Below are positions 9,650-18,854 of a stretch of 64,000 nucleotides of DNA, one piece after another. This DNA is from Streptomyces sp. ISL-43 (GTDB taxonomy: Bacteria; Actinomycetota; Actinomycetes; Streptomycetales; Streptomycetaceae), in contig NZ_JAGGOT010000042.1 of NCBI RefSeq assembly GCF_018614195.1, forward strand, positions 24,280 through 88,279, written 5' to 3'. Every line of letters starts with the position of its first letter. Positions within the stretch are counted from its first letter, which is position 1. The notes beneath the pieces were generated by a model. That model was not told the DNA's origin and did not search any database. It was given only the letters and a program-made list of their open reading frames with translations. The position numbers were made by a program, and so were the translations under genes.

Positions 9650-12610
9650 TCAGCGGTTCAGCGAGCGCAGCGCCTTACCGACGAGTACGGCACGGTCCGC
9701 CGCGGCAGGCACGTGTTCCAGGCCGAAGCCCAGGAGCACGGTGTCACGCGTAGTCACGGACGCGTAGGACTTGAACAGCTCGCCCGACCGGGACCAATCG
9801 CCCGGAACATCGGGACTTCCGGCAGGTGCGCCCTGAGCGGTCCAGACGCCGAGCGAGGTCTCGAATCCCTCGGCCGCCTGGTCGGTGCCGCCGGTGGACA
9901 GGCGCGCCTCGTCCGCGAAGACGCCGCGGCCGCCCGAGCCCGGGTCGGTGATGTAGGAGAGAGAGACCTCGACGCTCTTGCCGGCGTAGGCGCTCAGGTC
10001 GAAGGAGACCTGCTTCCAGCCGCCGGAGGAGGCGGTGAAGGAGTTCCAGGAGCCGCTGGTGCCCTGCGGGGTGCAGCCACCGGCGTCGAGGGTGAGGTAG
10101 CGGCGCAGGAACGGGTGGCCGTTGATGAAGAATCCGGCCCCGCACTCCTCCGGAACGGTCGTGCCGGTCAGGCCGCCCGCCTCGGGCAGCGTGGTCCAGT
10201 CGTCGCCGCCGACGGTGTGCGACTCCAGGACCGCGTGGTCGTAGCCCTCCTCGGTGTTCCAGTTGAGCGCCATCTTGAGCTGCGGCTTGTCGGCCGCGCT
10301 GACCCCGGTGAGGTCGATGGTGCGGGTGAGGCGCTTCCAGTCGTCGTCCTCGTGGGTGGCCGAGGCCATCCAGCTGCCGGCGTAGGGGGCGTACGGGTTC
10401 ACGACTCCGGCGTACTGGCCCGACTGCGCGCTCTTGAACTGCGGGAACTGCGCCGCGGGCAGGGTGTCGGAGGTGACCGTGTAGGAGCCGGGGCGGTCGA
10501 GGGGGTTGCCCGTGGCGTCGCCGAGGCCGCCCTTGGCCCCGGTGAGGGAGCCCGCGCCGGTGAAGCCGGTGGGGCCGGTGACGCCCGCGCGGCCGTAGGC
10601 GCCGAGGAAGTACTGGCTGAAGTCGTTGGTCACGGCGCGGCCCACCTGGGCGTTGCCGCCGGCCAGCTCACCGGCCTCTATCAGCTTGCCGCCCTCGTTC
10701 AGGTAGTCGCGCACCGCGAGCTGGGTGTCGCCGCCCGGGGACTTGGCCCCCGTGTAGTGGACGGCCGTGCGGAAGTGCGAGAGCACGCCGAGGTGGTGGG
10801 GGGCGCCCTGGACCGCCACGTCCCAGACCGCCGCGCTCTTGCCGTTGGCCCGCAGGGCGTCGACGTACTCCGGCGCGTGCTGGGCGGGTGCGCCCTCCTC
10901 CGCGATCACCAGTACGTCGGCGCGCGGCCGCTCGGCCACCGTGTACGTGAAGTGCTCGCTGGAGACCTGCTTGCCGGAGCGGTCGCGGCCGGTGAACCAG
11001 ACCTCGACCTTGTCGCCGGGCTTCGCGCCGTCCACCTCGGCCCGGTACTCGTCGAACCAGTTGTTGTCGTCGCCGCCGTAGACGTCGCCGCCCCTCCAGG
11101 CCTTGAGGTCCTCGTCGTGCTCGCGGCCGCTGTTGATCCTGAAATGCAGCTCCTTGTCCTTCAGCCCCTTGCGGGCCGTGACGGCGACCGTCTGGTCCTC
11201 GCCGCGGGCGACGTAGGAGGTGGTGAAGGGGTCGAGGGTGAAGTCCGGGGCGGTCAGGCCCAGGGAGGACTTCGGCTGGTCCGGGTGCTCGGCACTCTCG
11301 GCCACGGAGAGCGCGAAGGGGATGTTCTTGGCGAACTCCGCCTGGATGAGCTTCTCGTCGTCCGGGAAGTTGAAGCCGGAGGCGCAGTCCTCGGGCTTCC
11401 ACCGGTCGTCCGGGTCGATCGCGGAGGCCGTCTGGCAGGTGGTCATCTCCGGCGTGAACATCATGACGCCGTTGGCGTTGGCGGCCTGGCTGTCCGCCTC
11501 GCCGTTGGTGGTGTAGAGCTCCGAGGAGACCTGAGGGTAGTAGCCGGGCACGGCCGGGTTCTCCGGGGTGCCGGCGAGCGCCTTGTAGGCGATGTCGTCG
11601 GGGGTCGGGGTGGCCACCTGCCAGCCCACGCCGTAGAGGATCAGCTCGGCGGCCGAGTGGTAGTTGACGGCGTACGCGAAGCCGAGGCGCTTTTGGAACT
11701 TGTCGAGGGCGACGGTCTCCGGCTCCGAGGAGGCCTTGGCGCCGCGGTAGGTCTCGCTCGACTGGTTCGGCGAGGAGCCCTCGTTGTCGTAGCCCCACTT
11801 GTAGGCGAAGTTGCGGTTGAGGTCGACGCCGTCGCCGGCGGTGATCTTGCCGTCGGCGTTGTTGTCGCGCATGTTCTTGCGCCACAGCCGCTGGCCGTCG
11901 GGGGCGAAGGTGTAGTCGTAGCCGTCGGGGTTGGCGGAGAGCAGGAACCACAGCTCGGTGGAGTCCACCAGCTTGGTGATCCGCGAGTCCTTGCCGTAGC
12001 TGTCGAGGGTGTGGTGCATCAGCCGCCGCGTCATCTCGGGGGTGATCCACTCACGGGCGTGCTGGTTCGACATGTACAGCACGGAGGGCTTGTCGCCGTC
12101 CTTGCTCTTCTTGGCGTTCTTGGTGACCTTCAGGGCGAGGATGTCCTTGCCCTGGACGGTCTTGCCGATGGAGACGACCTTGGTGAGGCCCGGGTTCTCC
12201 TGGGCCGTGCGCAGGATCTCCTCCTGGAGCCCGCCCTTGCCGCTGTAGGGGCGGAACACCCCGTCTCCGGCCTCCTGGGCGCGCGCCGCGGCCTTGGCGG
12301 CGATCTTGCGCTCGGCGAGTTTGATCCCCTGGGCCGCCAGCTCCTTGGCCTGCCCCCCGGTGAGGAAGAGCTCGACCTTGGCGGTCCCGGTGTCCGGGGC
12401 TCGTTCGGAGAGCTCGTGCGCGTCCTGGCCGGCGGCCAGGACGAGCGGGACCTGTTCCTTGGTGATGTCGGCGTCGTAGACCCGCACCTCGTCGGCGGCG
12501 GACTTTCCGGCCGCCTCGGCCTGGGCGTGGGCCGCTGCGGGTAGTGCGGCCAGTGTGGTGCCGAAGACGAGTGCGCTTGCGGCGAGGATCGATCTCGCGC
12601 GGTGCCTCAT
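9650..12610 (-). CDS. Secreted M14 zinc carboxypeptidase, multidomain
   Basis: An extracellular peptidase predicted to remove C-terminal residues from peptides. The 986-residue protein opens with a Sec signal peptide (about 1-30, AAHAQ region). The M14 domain spans about 120-440. Zinc ligands are visible in the HxxE of NQHAREW (H184, E187) and in NYHSA (H318). DLNRNF carries the substrate-binding Arg, and the catalytic Glu is E388 in FTPEMT. A ThuA/GATase-like segment follows (RADVLVIAEEGAP onward, about 570-670), and the C-terminal third resembles the MAM-like domain of immune-inhibitor A peptidases (WNTEEGYDHAVLESHT). The domain calls beyond M14 come from motif resemblance. It appears monocistronic. 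Confidence 0.85.
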   Translation of the reverse strand: MRHRARSILAASALVFGTTLAALPAAAHAQAEAAGKSAADEVRVYDADITKEQVPLVLAAGQDAHELSERAPDTGTAKVELFLTGGQAKELAAQGIKLAERKIAAKAAARAQEAGDGVFRPYSGKGGLQEEILRTAQENPGLTKVVSIGKTVQGKDILALKVTKNAKKSKDGDKPSVLYMSNQHAREWITPEMTRRLMHHTLDSYGKDSRITKLVDSTELWFLLSANPDGYDYTFAPDGQRLWRKNMRDNNADGKITAGDGVDLNRNFAYKWGYDNEGSSPNQSSETYRGAKASSEPETVALDKFQKRLGFAYAVNYHSAAELILYGVGWQVATPTPDDIAYKALAGTPENPAVPGYYPQVSSELYTTNGEADSQAANANGVMMFTPEMTTCQTASAIDPDDRWKPEDCASGFNFPDDEKLIQAEFAKNIPFALSVAESAEHPDQPKSSLGLTAPDFTLDPFTTSYVARGEDQTVAVTARKGLKDKELHFRINSGREHDEDLKAWRGGDVYGGDDNNWFDEYRAEVDGAKPGDKVEVWFTGRDRSGKQVSSEHFTYTVAERPRADVLVIAEEGAPAQHAPEYVDALRANGKSAAVWDVAVQGAPHHLGVLSHFRTAVHYTGAKSPGGDTQLAVRDYLNEGGKLIEAGELAGGNAQVGRAVTNDFSQYFLGAYGRAGVTGPTGFTGAGSLTGAKGGLGDATGNPLDRPGSYTVTSDTLPAAQFPQFKSAQSGQYAGVVNPYAPYAGSWMASATHEDDDWKRLTRTIDLTGVSAADKPQLKMALNWNTEEGYDHAVLESHTVGGDDWTTLPEAGGLTGTTVPEECGAGFFINGHPFLRRYLTLDAGGCTPQGTSGSWNSFTASSGGWKQVSFDLSAYAGKSVEVSLSYITDPGSGGRGVFADEARLSTGGTDQAAEGFETSLGVWTAQGAPAGSPDVPGDWSRSGELFKSYASVTTRDTVLLGFGLEHVPAAADRAVLVGKALRSLNR

Positions 12611-12691
12611 GTGCCCCCCTGGGCGTCGTCTGCCACGAAAGCTTCGGACGACAGGCTCACGACCAGCCCATGCTCATGTCAATGGGGCCTA

Positions 12692-12733
12692 CGGAAAGAG
12701 GCCCGCACGAGTGATCGCACGGGCCCCTTCCGG
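12692..12733 (-). terminator. Terminator of the uvrC-rapZ-yvcK-whiA operon
   Basis: An imperfect stem, GGAAAGAGGCCCG against CGGGCCCCTTCC, encloses a loop of about 17 nt. It lies 45 bp downstream of the whiA stop and before the carboxypeptidase start. Confidence 0.6.
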
Positions 12734-12777
12734 AGTCACAGCTTCCGCCGTCTGGCGCCACCCGGCGCCGGGCGGCC

Positions 12778-13779
12778 TCAGCCGGCCATGTTGTCGGCCA
12801 GCTCCTCGCTGTCGCTGAGGTCCAGGTTCGACTCGGTGCCCGGGATCCCCAGGTCCTGCGCCCGCTTGTCCGCCATCGCCAGCAGCCGGCGGATCCGGCC
12901 CGCGACCGCGTCCTTGGTCAGCGGCGGGTCGGCGAGCGCGCCCAGCTCCTCCAGGGAGGCCTGCTTGTGCTCCATGCGCAGCCGGCCGGCCGCCGCGAGG
13001 TGCTCGGGTACCTCCTCGGCGAGGATCTCCAGGGCGCGCTGCACCCGGGCTCCGGCGGCCACCGCGGCCCGCGCCGAGCGGCGCAGGTTGGCGTCGTCGA
13101 AGTTCGCGAGGCGGTTGGCGGTGGCGCGCACCTCGCGCCGCATCCGCCGCTCCTCCCAGGCCAGCACGGAGTCGTGGGCGCCGAGCCGGGTCAGCAGGGC
13201 GCCGATGGCGTCCCCGTCCCGTACGACGACCCGGTCCACACCGCGGACCTCGCGGGCCTTGGCGGCGATGGAGAGCCGGCGGGCCGCCCCGACGAGGGCC
13301 AGCGCGGCCTCCGGACCGGGGCAGGTGACCTCCAGGGAGGAGGAGCGTCCCGGCTCGGTGAGCGAGCCGTGGGCCAGGAAGGCCCCGCGCCAGGCCGCCT
13401 CGGCGTCGCAGGTGGCCCCGGAGACCACCTGCGGGGGAAGACCCCGGATCGGGCGGCCGCGGCCGTCCACGAGTCCGGTCTGGCGTGCCAGCTGGTCGCC
13501 GCCGGCGACCACGCGGACCACGTACCGGTTGCCCCGGCGCAGGCCGCCCGGAGCCATGATCACCAGGTCCGAGGAGTGGCCGAAGATCTCGAGGATGTCC
13601 TTGCGCAGGCGGCGGGCCGCGATCCCCGCGTCCAGTTCCGCCTCGATGACGATCCGGCCGCTCACCAGGTGCAACCCGCCCGCGAACCGAAGGATCGCCG
13701 AGACCTCCGCCTTCCTGCAGCAGGTGCGGGTGACGGGCAGGCGGGCGATCTCATCCTTCACCGCGGGCGTCATCGCCAT
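12778..13779 (-). CDS. whiA: Sporulation regulator WhiA
   Basis: DNA-binding developmental regulator required for sporulation septation in Streptomyces, acting with WhiB. The 333-residue protein has the family N-terminal LAGLIDADG-like fold (about 1-220, with the LPVTRTCCRKAE and GRIVIEAELD segments). The C-terminal helix-turn-helix domain contains HKQASLEELGALADPPLTKDAVAGR-type sequence (about 270-300). The start MAMTPAV overlaps the last 10 bp of yvcK, so translation is probably coupled. The operon partners rapZ and yvcK keep this order in many Gram-positives. Confidence 0.97.
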   Translation of the reverse strand: MAMTPAVKDEIARLPVTRTCCRKAEVSAILRFAGGLHLVSGRIVIEAELDAGIAARRLRKDILEIFGHSSDLVIMAPGGLRRGNRYVVRVVAGGDQLARQTGLVDGRGRPIRGLPPQVVSGATCDAEAAWRGAFLAHGSLTEPGRSSSLEVTCPGPEAALALVGAARRLSIAAKAREVRGVDRVVVRDGDAIGALLTRLGAHDSVLAWEERRMRREVRATANRLANFDDANLRRSARAAVAAGARVQRALEILAEEVPEHLAAAGRLRMEHKQASLEELGALADPPLTKDAVAGRIRRLLAMADKRAQDLGIPGTESNLDLSDSEELADNMAG

Positions 13780-14840
13780 GGGCCGATCCTTCCATGCATC
13801 CGAAAAATACGGTCGTACGCGGCGGCGAGCAGCTCCGGATCATGCTTCGGAGAGCCGTCTTGCCTGGCAACCGGCGCCAGCTCGACCGCGGCGCCGAACC
13901 GTTTTGCGGCATCGGCGAGGGACTCGCGGTCGGGCACGGCGGCCTGATCGGCCAGCACCACGTCCAGGGCGAGTTTAGGGGCGTGTCGGGCCAAAACCTC
14001 CAAATGACGCTGCGGAGAGAAGCCCTCTGTTTCACCGGGTTGCGGAGCGAGGTTCAGCGAGAGGACCCGCCGGGCCTTCGTCTCGACCAGCGCGTCGAGC
14101 AGTTCCGGCACCAGCAGGTGCGGGATCACCGAGGAGAACCAGGACCCCGGACCGAGCACCACCCAGTCCGCGTCGAGGACCGCGGCGACCGCCTCGGGCA
14201 CCGCCGGCGGATCGGCCGGCACCACCTGTACGGAGAGCACCTCGCCCGGGGTCAGCGCCACCGTGGCCTGCCCCCGTACGGTGTCCACGTCCTCGGGGCG
14301 GGCCGGGTCGTGGCCCTTGACCAGGGCCTGGAGCTCCAGGGGGACCGCCGACATCGGCAGTACCCGGCCGTGGGCGCCGAGCAGCTTGCCGACGAGGTCC
14401 AGGGCCTGGACGGGATCGCCGAGCTGCTCCCACAGGGCGACGATCAGCAGATTGCCGACGGCGTGCTCGTGCAGGTCGCCCTTGGACTGGAAGCGGTGCT
14501 GGATGACCCGTGCCCAGGTCTGGCCCCAGTCGTCGTCCCCGCACAGCGCCGCCAGCGCCTTGCGCAGGTCGCCGGGCGGCAGCACGCCCAGTTCCTCGCG
14601 CAGGCGCCCGCTGGAGCCGCCGTCGTCGGCGACGGTGACGACGGCGGTGAGGTCGCCGGTGATGCGCCGCAGGGCGGTCAGCGAGGCCGAGAGGCCCCTG
14701 CCGCCGCCGAGCGCCACGACCTTGGGCGCGACGACCTTGGGAGCCTCGCCGCGGCGCAGCCCCGCGCGGCCGCCGCCGGCCTCGTCCTTGCCGGAGGTGA
14801 GCCGGCGCAGGCGACGGAGCCGCAGGGTGCGTCCGGTCAC
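13770..14840 (-). CDS. yvcK: YvcK-family gluconeogenesis factor (UPF0052/CofD-like)
   Basis: YvcK proteins bind UDP-sugars and affect growth on gluconeogenic carbon sources and cell-wall homeostasis. They share the CofD-like Rossmann fold but are not thought to make F420. The 356-residue protein carries KVVALGGGRGLSASL (about 42-56), VTVADDGGSSGRLR, and LHEHAVGNLL. The GTG start at 14840 is chosen because it overlaps the rapZ TGA in GTGA, and the frame further upstream runs antisense to nothing recognisable. The C terminus (MHGRIGPWR) overlaps whiA by 10 bp. Confidence 0.92.
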   Translation of the reverse strand: MTGRTLRLRRLRRLTSGKDEAGGGRAGLRRGEAPKVVAPKVVALGGGRGLSASLTALRRITGDLTAVVTVADDGGSSGRLREELGVLPPGDLRKALAALCGDDDWGQTWARVIQHRFQSKGDLHEHAVGNLLIVALWEQLGDPVQALDLVGKLLGAHGRVLPMSAVPLELQALVKGHDPARPEDVDTVRGQATVALTPGEVLSVQVVPADPPAVPEAVAAVLDADWVVLGPGSWFSSVIPHLLVPELLDALVETKARRVLSLNLAPQPGETEGFSPQRHLEVLARHAPKLALDVVLADQAAVPDRESLADAAKRFGAAVELAPVARQDGSPKHDPELLAAAYDRIFRMHGRIGPWR

Positions 14841-15832
14841 TCGCGCCCCATGTCCCTGTGGACTACGACGGTCTCGACTCCCTCGGAGGCGAGGCGGGCG
14901 GCGAGCTTCTCGGACATGGCGACACTGCGGTGCTTGCCGCCGGTGCAGCCGACCGCGATCGTCACGTACCGCTTGCCCTCGCGGCGGTAGCCGGTGGCGA
15001 TGAGCTGGAGCAGCTCGGTGTAGCGGTCGAGGAACTCCTTGGCACCGGGCTGGCTGAAGACGTAGCCCGACACCTCCTCGTTGAGCCCGGTGAAGGGGCG
15101 CAGCTCGGGGACCCAGTGCGGGTTGGGGATGAAGCGGCAGTCGACGACGAGGTCGGCGTCGACCGGCAGGCCGTACTTGTAGCCGAAGGACATGACGGTG
15201 GCCCGCAGCTCGGGCTCCTCGTCGCCCGCGAACTGGGCGTCCATCTTGGCGCGCAGTTCGTGCACGTTCAGACTGGAGGTGTCGATGACCAGGTCGGCGT
15301 CGCCGCGCAGCTCGCGCAGCAGGTCGCGCTCGGCGGCGATGCCGTCGACGATGCGGCCGTCGCCCTGCAGCGGGTGCGGGCGGCGGACCGACTCGAAGCG
15401 GCGTACGAGCGCGTCGTCCGAGGACTCCAGGAAGACGATCCGCCGGGTGACCCCGCGGGTCTCCAGGTCGGCGAGGGACTCGCGCAGGGCGTCGAAGAAC
15501 TGCCGGCCGCGGACGTCGACGACGACGGCGATGCGCGCCACGTTGCCCTGCGAGCGGGCGCCGAGTTCCACCATGGTGGTGATCAGCGCGGGCGGGAGGT
15601 TGTCGACGACGAACCAGCCGAGGTCCTCCAGGCACTTGGCCGCCGTACTGCGGCCGGCCCCGGACATTCCGGAGATGATCACCAGCTCGGGGATGGCCGC
15701 CTCGGCGGTATCTCCGGGCTCCACTGTCGTGCCCGTACTCACCTGTGCTCCGTCTCGGTCGTACTCGGATTCGGATTCGTGCCCGGAATCATGCTCTGAT
15801 CCGCGGTCGTGCTGGGATTCGCGCTCGGTCAT
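14837..15832 (-). CDS. rapZ: RapZ (YvcJ-type P-loop nucleotide-binding protein)
   Basis: RapZ/YvcJ proteins bind nucleotides. In enterobacteria RapZ is an RNase E adaptor for the GlmZ sRNA; the role in Streptomyces is not settled. The 331-residue protein has a Walker A in GMSGAGRST (about 55-63), an internal VVDVRGRQFF segment, the conserved FGYKYG and the C-terminal GCTGGKHRSV signature. The first 45 residues are an acidic, Ser/Glu/His-rich extension (HDRGSEHDSGHESESEYDRD region) absent from enterobacterial RapZ. Start and stop overlap uvrC and yvcK by 4 bp each. Confidence 0.93.
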   Translation of the reverse strand: MTERESQHDRGSEHDSGHESESEYDRDGAQVSTGTTVEPGDTAEAAIPELVIISGMSGAGRSTAAKCLEDLGWFVVDNLPPALITTMVELGARSQGNVARIAVVVDVRGRQFFDALRESLADLETRGVTRRIVFLESSDDALVRRFESVRRPHPLQGDGRIVDGIAAERDLLRELRGDADLVIDTSSLNVHELRAKMDAQFAGDEEPELRATVMSFGYKYGLPVDADLVVDCRFIPNPHWVPELRPFTGLNEEVSGYVFSQPGAKEFLDRYTELLQLIATGYRREGKRYVTIAVGCTGGKHRSVAMSEKLAARLASEGVETVVVHRDMGRE

Positions 15833-17847
15833 TGCTCGGTCCCCCGTTCGGATGCCGCCCCCGCGGGCGCGGGGATCTCATCCTCAATGATCTCCCCGGT
15901 CGCCATGTTGACGGCGGGACCGGCGGGAACCGCCTGGGCGAGGGCCGCGGCCACGGTCTCGGCCGTCTTGCGGCCTATGCCCGGGACCTCGCAGATCTGG
16001 TCGATTGTCGCCTGCCGGAGCTTCTTCACCGAACCGAAGTGCTTGAGCAGGGCCAGCTTGCGGCTCTCGCCGAGCCCGGCCACCTCGTCGAGCGGTCCGG
16101 ACTTCAGGCGCTTGCCGCGCTTGTTGCGCTGGTACTGGATGGCGAAGCGGTGTGCCTCGTCGCGCACGCGCTGGAGCAGGTACAGCCCCTCGCTGGTGCG
16201 GGGCAGCACCACCGGGTCGTCCTCCCCCGGCAGCCAGACCTCCTCCAGCCGCTTGGCCAGGCCGCACACGGCGACGTCGTCGATCCCGAGCTCCTCCAGG
16301 GCCCGCTTGGCGGCGGCCACCTGCGGCTGCCCGCCGTCGACCACGACGAGCTGCGGCGGATACGCGAAGCGCTTGGGCCGCCCGTCGTCCTCGGCCGCCC
16401 CCGGCTGCTCGCCGTCGGCGTCCTCGGGGGACCACTCCCCCGTCTTCAGCTTCTCCTGGAGGTAGCGGCGGAAGCGGCGGGAGACGACCTCGTGCATGGA
16501 GCGGACGTCGTCCTGCCCCTCGAAGCTCTTGATCTGGAAGCGCCGGTACTCGCCCTTGCGGGCCAGGCCGTCCTCGAAGACGACCATCGAGGCCACGACG
16601 TCGTCGCCCTGCAGGTGCGAGATGTCGAAGCACTCGATGCGCAGCGGCGCGCCGTCCAGCTCCAGCGCCTCGGCGATCTCCTCCAGGGCCCGCGAGCGGG
16701 TGGTGAGGTCGGCGGCGCGCTTGGTCTTGTGCAGGGCGAGGGACTGCTGGGCGTTGCGGTGGACGGTCTCCATCAGCGCCTTCTTGTCCCCGCGCTGCGG
16801 GATGCGCAGGCTGACGAGGGAGCCGCGCCGCTCGGCGAGCCACAGGGCGAGGGCGTCGGCGTCGTCGGGGAGCGCCGGGACCAGCACCTCCTTGGGGACG
16901 GCCTCGCCCTTCTCCTCCCCGTACAGCTGCTGCAGGGCGTGCTCGACGAGCCCGGCCGTGTCGACGGCCTCGACCTTGTCGGTGACCCAGCCGCGCTGGC
17001 CGCGGACCCGGCCGCCGCGTACGTGGAAGATCTGTACGGCGGCTTCGAGCTCGTCCTCGGCGACCGCGATCAGGTCGGCGTCGGTGGCGTCGGCGAGCAC
17101 GACCGCGTTCTTCTCCATCGCCCGGCGCAGGGCCCCTATGTCGTCGCGGAGCCGGGCGGCCTTCTCGTACTCCATCTCCTCGGCGGCCTCGCGCATCTCG
17201 CGTTCGAGGCGGGAGAGGTAGCTGCCGGTGCGGCCGGCCATGAAGTCGCAGAAGTCCTCGGCCAGTTCCCGGTGCTCCTCGGGGGTGACCCGGCCGACGC
17301 AGGGCGCGGAGCACTTGCCGATGTAGCCGAGCAGGCAGGGGCGGCCGATCTGGGCGGAGCGCTTGAACACCCCGGCGGAGCAGGTGCGGACGGGGAAGAC
17401 CCGGAGCATCAGGTCGACGGTCTCGCGGATGGCCCAGGCGTGCCCGTAGGGGCCGAAGTAGCGCACGCCCTTCTTCTTGGGGCCGCGCATGACCTGGACC
17501 CTCGGATAGTCCTCGTTCATGGTGACGGCGAGGGAGGGGTAGCTCTTGTCGTCCCGGTACTTGACGTTGAACCGGGGGTCGTACTCCTTGATCCATGAGT
17601 ACTCGAGCTGCAGCGCCTCGACCTCGGTGGAGACCACGGTCCACTCGACGGAGGCCGCCGTGGTCACCATGGTGGCGGTACGCGGGTGCAGTCCGGCGAT
17701 GTCCTGGAAGTAACTGGCCAGCCGCTGGCGCAGGCTTTTGGCCTTCCCGACGTAGATCACCCGGCGGTGCTCGTCGCGGAATCTGTAGACCCCCGGGGAG
17801 TCGGGGATCTGTCCTGGCTCGGGACGGTAGCTGGAAGGGTCGGCCAT
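15829..17847 (-). CDS. uvrC: Excinuclease ABC subunit UvrC
   Basis: Makes both incisions in nucleotide excision repair. The 672-residue protein has an N-terminal GIY-YIG nuclease domain (PGVYRFRD with IYVGKAKSLRQRL, about 18-42). A CxxxxxxxxxxC-type cysteine cluster (CLLGYIGKCSAPCVG) follows, then the UVR UvrB-binding motif (about 200-235), the RNase H-like nuclease domain (IECFDISHLQGDDVVASMVV and VVDGGQPQVAAA) and C-terminal tandem HhH motifs (VPGIGRKTAETV). The ATG at 17847 gives the canonical N terminus MADPSSYRPEPGQIP. It is the first gene of the four-gene operon with rapZ, yvcK and whiA. Confidence 0.97.
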   Translation of the reverse strand: MADPSSYRPEPGQIPDSPGVYRFRDEHRRVIYVGKAKSLRQRLASYFQDIAGLHPRTATMVTTAASVEWTVVSTEVEALQLEYSWIKEYDPRFNVKYRDDKSYPSLAVTMNEDYPRVQVMRGPKKKGVRYFGPYGHAWAIRETVDLMLRVFPVRTCSAGVFKRSAQIGRPCLLGYIGKCSAPCVGRVTPEEHRELAEDFCDFMAGRTGSYLSRLEREMREAAEEMEYEKAARLRDDIGALRRAMEKNAVVLADATDADLIAVAEDELEAAVQIFHVRGGRVRGQRGWVTDKVEAVDTAGLVEHALQQLYGEEKGEAVPKEVLVPALPDDADALALWLAERRGSLVSLRIPQRGDKKALMETVHRNAQQSLALHKTKRAADLTTRSRALEEIAEALELDGAPLRIECFDISHLQGDDVVASMVVFEDGLARKGEYRRFQIKSFEGQDDVRSMHEVVSRRFRRYLQEKLKTGEWSPEDADGEQPGAAEDDGRPKRFAYPPQLVVVDGGQPQVAAAKRALEELGIDDVAVCGLAKRLEEVWLPGEDDPVVLPRTSEGLYLLQRVRDEAHRFAIQYQRNKRGKRLKSGPLDEVAGLGESRKLALLKHFGSVKKLRQATIDQICEVPGIGRKTAETVAAALAQAVPAGPAVNMATGEIIEDEIPAPAGAASERGTEQ

Positions 17848-17939
17848 GCCAGCCACCCTACTGTCGCCCGCCGACAACCGAGCCGTTCCCCCTCCCGCGG
17901 CGGGGGGTCCGAGGGGGCCCGGGGGCAGGCAGCGGGCGG

Positions 17940-18022
17940 CCCCGCGGGGCCCGGGGCAGGCGGGGGAAGACGACCCCGCGGGGCCCGGGGCAGGCGGGGG
18001 AAGACGACCCCGCGGGGCCCGG
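17940..18022. repeat. 34-bp GC-rich tandem repeat upstream of uvrC
   Basis: A 34-bp unit beginning CCCCGCGGGGCCCGGGGC occurs at 17940-17973 and 17974-18007, with a truncated third copy from 18008. Each unit carries a CCCCGCGGGG palindrome. The repeat lies in the 208-bp spacer between the uvrC start and the upstream gene's stop, so it could act in termination of that gene or in uvrC operon control. Confidence 0.8.
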
Positions 18023-18055
18023 CCGCCTGGCCGGCGGCCGGGTCCCCTCGGGTGG

Positions 18056-18850
18056 CTACGCCCGCACCACCCGCTGCCGTCGGGAGCGCAGCACGGCCGG
18101 CAGGCCGGCCGCGCCCAGCGCCAGAGCCAGAGCCACGGCTCCGGCGGCGACCGGCAGTCCCTCCGTTGCTCCGGACCCGGCCGTGGCTTCCGTGGGGGCG
18201 AAGCCACCGGCCTTCCCGGACTTGGCGTAGGCGGACCCGGGGAGCTTGTCCCCGTAAGCCTTCACGACCCGGGCCCGGTAGGCGGCGAGGCTGGTACCCC
18301 GCTCGCCCACGGCTCCCACCGCGTCCGGGTCCAGCGGCAGCACCCGCTCGCCGCCGGCCACGTACCACGCGTCGATCTGGGGCTCCCGGAACACCGTGCC
18401 GCCGGGAAGTTTCGCCGCGCCGAGCCGGGCGTAGCGGAACTCGTCGTCGCCGGTGGCGATGTTCACCACCTGCCAGCCCGCTTCCGTCTTGGCGGTCCAC
18501 AGGGCGGCCTGCTGACCGTCCGAGGAGACGGCCTTGCTGGCGAGGAACTCCAGCCGGGCCACGGGTGCGCCCGCCTTCCCGGCGACGAAGTCCGGCGAGA
18601 GGTAGCTGACGGCTATCGCCTCGCCGTCGATACGGGGCTGCGCGGAGGTCGGCGAGACCTTGCCCTCGCGGGCGAAGAAGCGGGACAGGGTGGCGAGCGT
18701 GTCGGGGGCCGCGGCCGCCAGTGCGGCGGCGGCCCGGTTCTCGGCGGTGTCGCTCTGGGGCTGCGGGACGGGGGCGGCGGTCGCCTGGGTGGGGGCCAGG
18801 GCGAGCAGCGCGGCCCCGGCGACGAGCGCCGTGGCGAGGCGAGGATTCAT
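18056..18850 (-). CDS. Hypothetical secreted, C-terminally membrane-anchored protein
   Basis: Function not recognised. The 264-residue protein has a signal peptide (MNPRLATALVAGAALLALAPTQATA, cleavage near ATA-AP). It ends with one transmembrane segment (about 235-252) and a short Arg-rich cytoplasmic tail (RSRRQRVVRA), so the middle domain faces outside. The ATG at 18850 lies 4 bp after the stop of the upstream protease-like gene, so the two are cotranscribed and presumably function together at the cell surface. It could be a partner, anchor or inhibitor of that protease; this is inference. Confidence 0.7.
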   Translation of the reverse strand: MNPRLATALVAGAALLALAPTQATAAPVPQPQSDTAENRAAAALAAAAPDTLATLSRFFAREGKVSPTSAQPRIDGEAIAVSYLSPDFVAGKAGAPVARLEFLASKAVSSDGQQAALWTAKTEAGWQVVNIATGDDEFRYARLGAAKLPGGTVFREPQIDAWYVAGGERVLPLDPDAVGAVGERGTSLAAYRARVVKAYGDKLPGSAYAKSGKAGGFAPTEATAGSGATEGLPVAAGAVALALALGAAGLPAVLRSRRQRVVRA

Positions 18851-18854
18851 GAGG

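Noticed and set aside
9713..12544. Very long open frame antisense to the carboxypeptidase gene
   Set aside because: Such frames arise from high GC at codon position 3 on the other strand; the translation is low-complexity and matches no family. The same applies antisense to uvrA (23832-26561) and rpsA (57413-58927).
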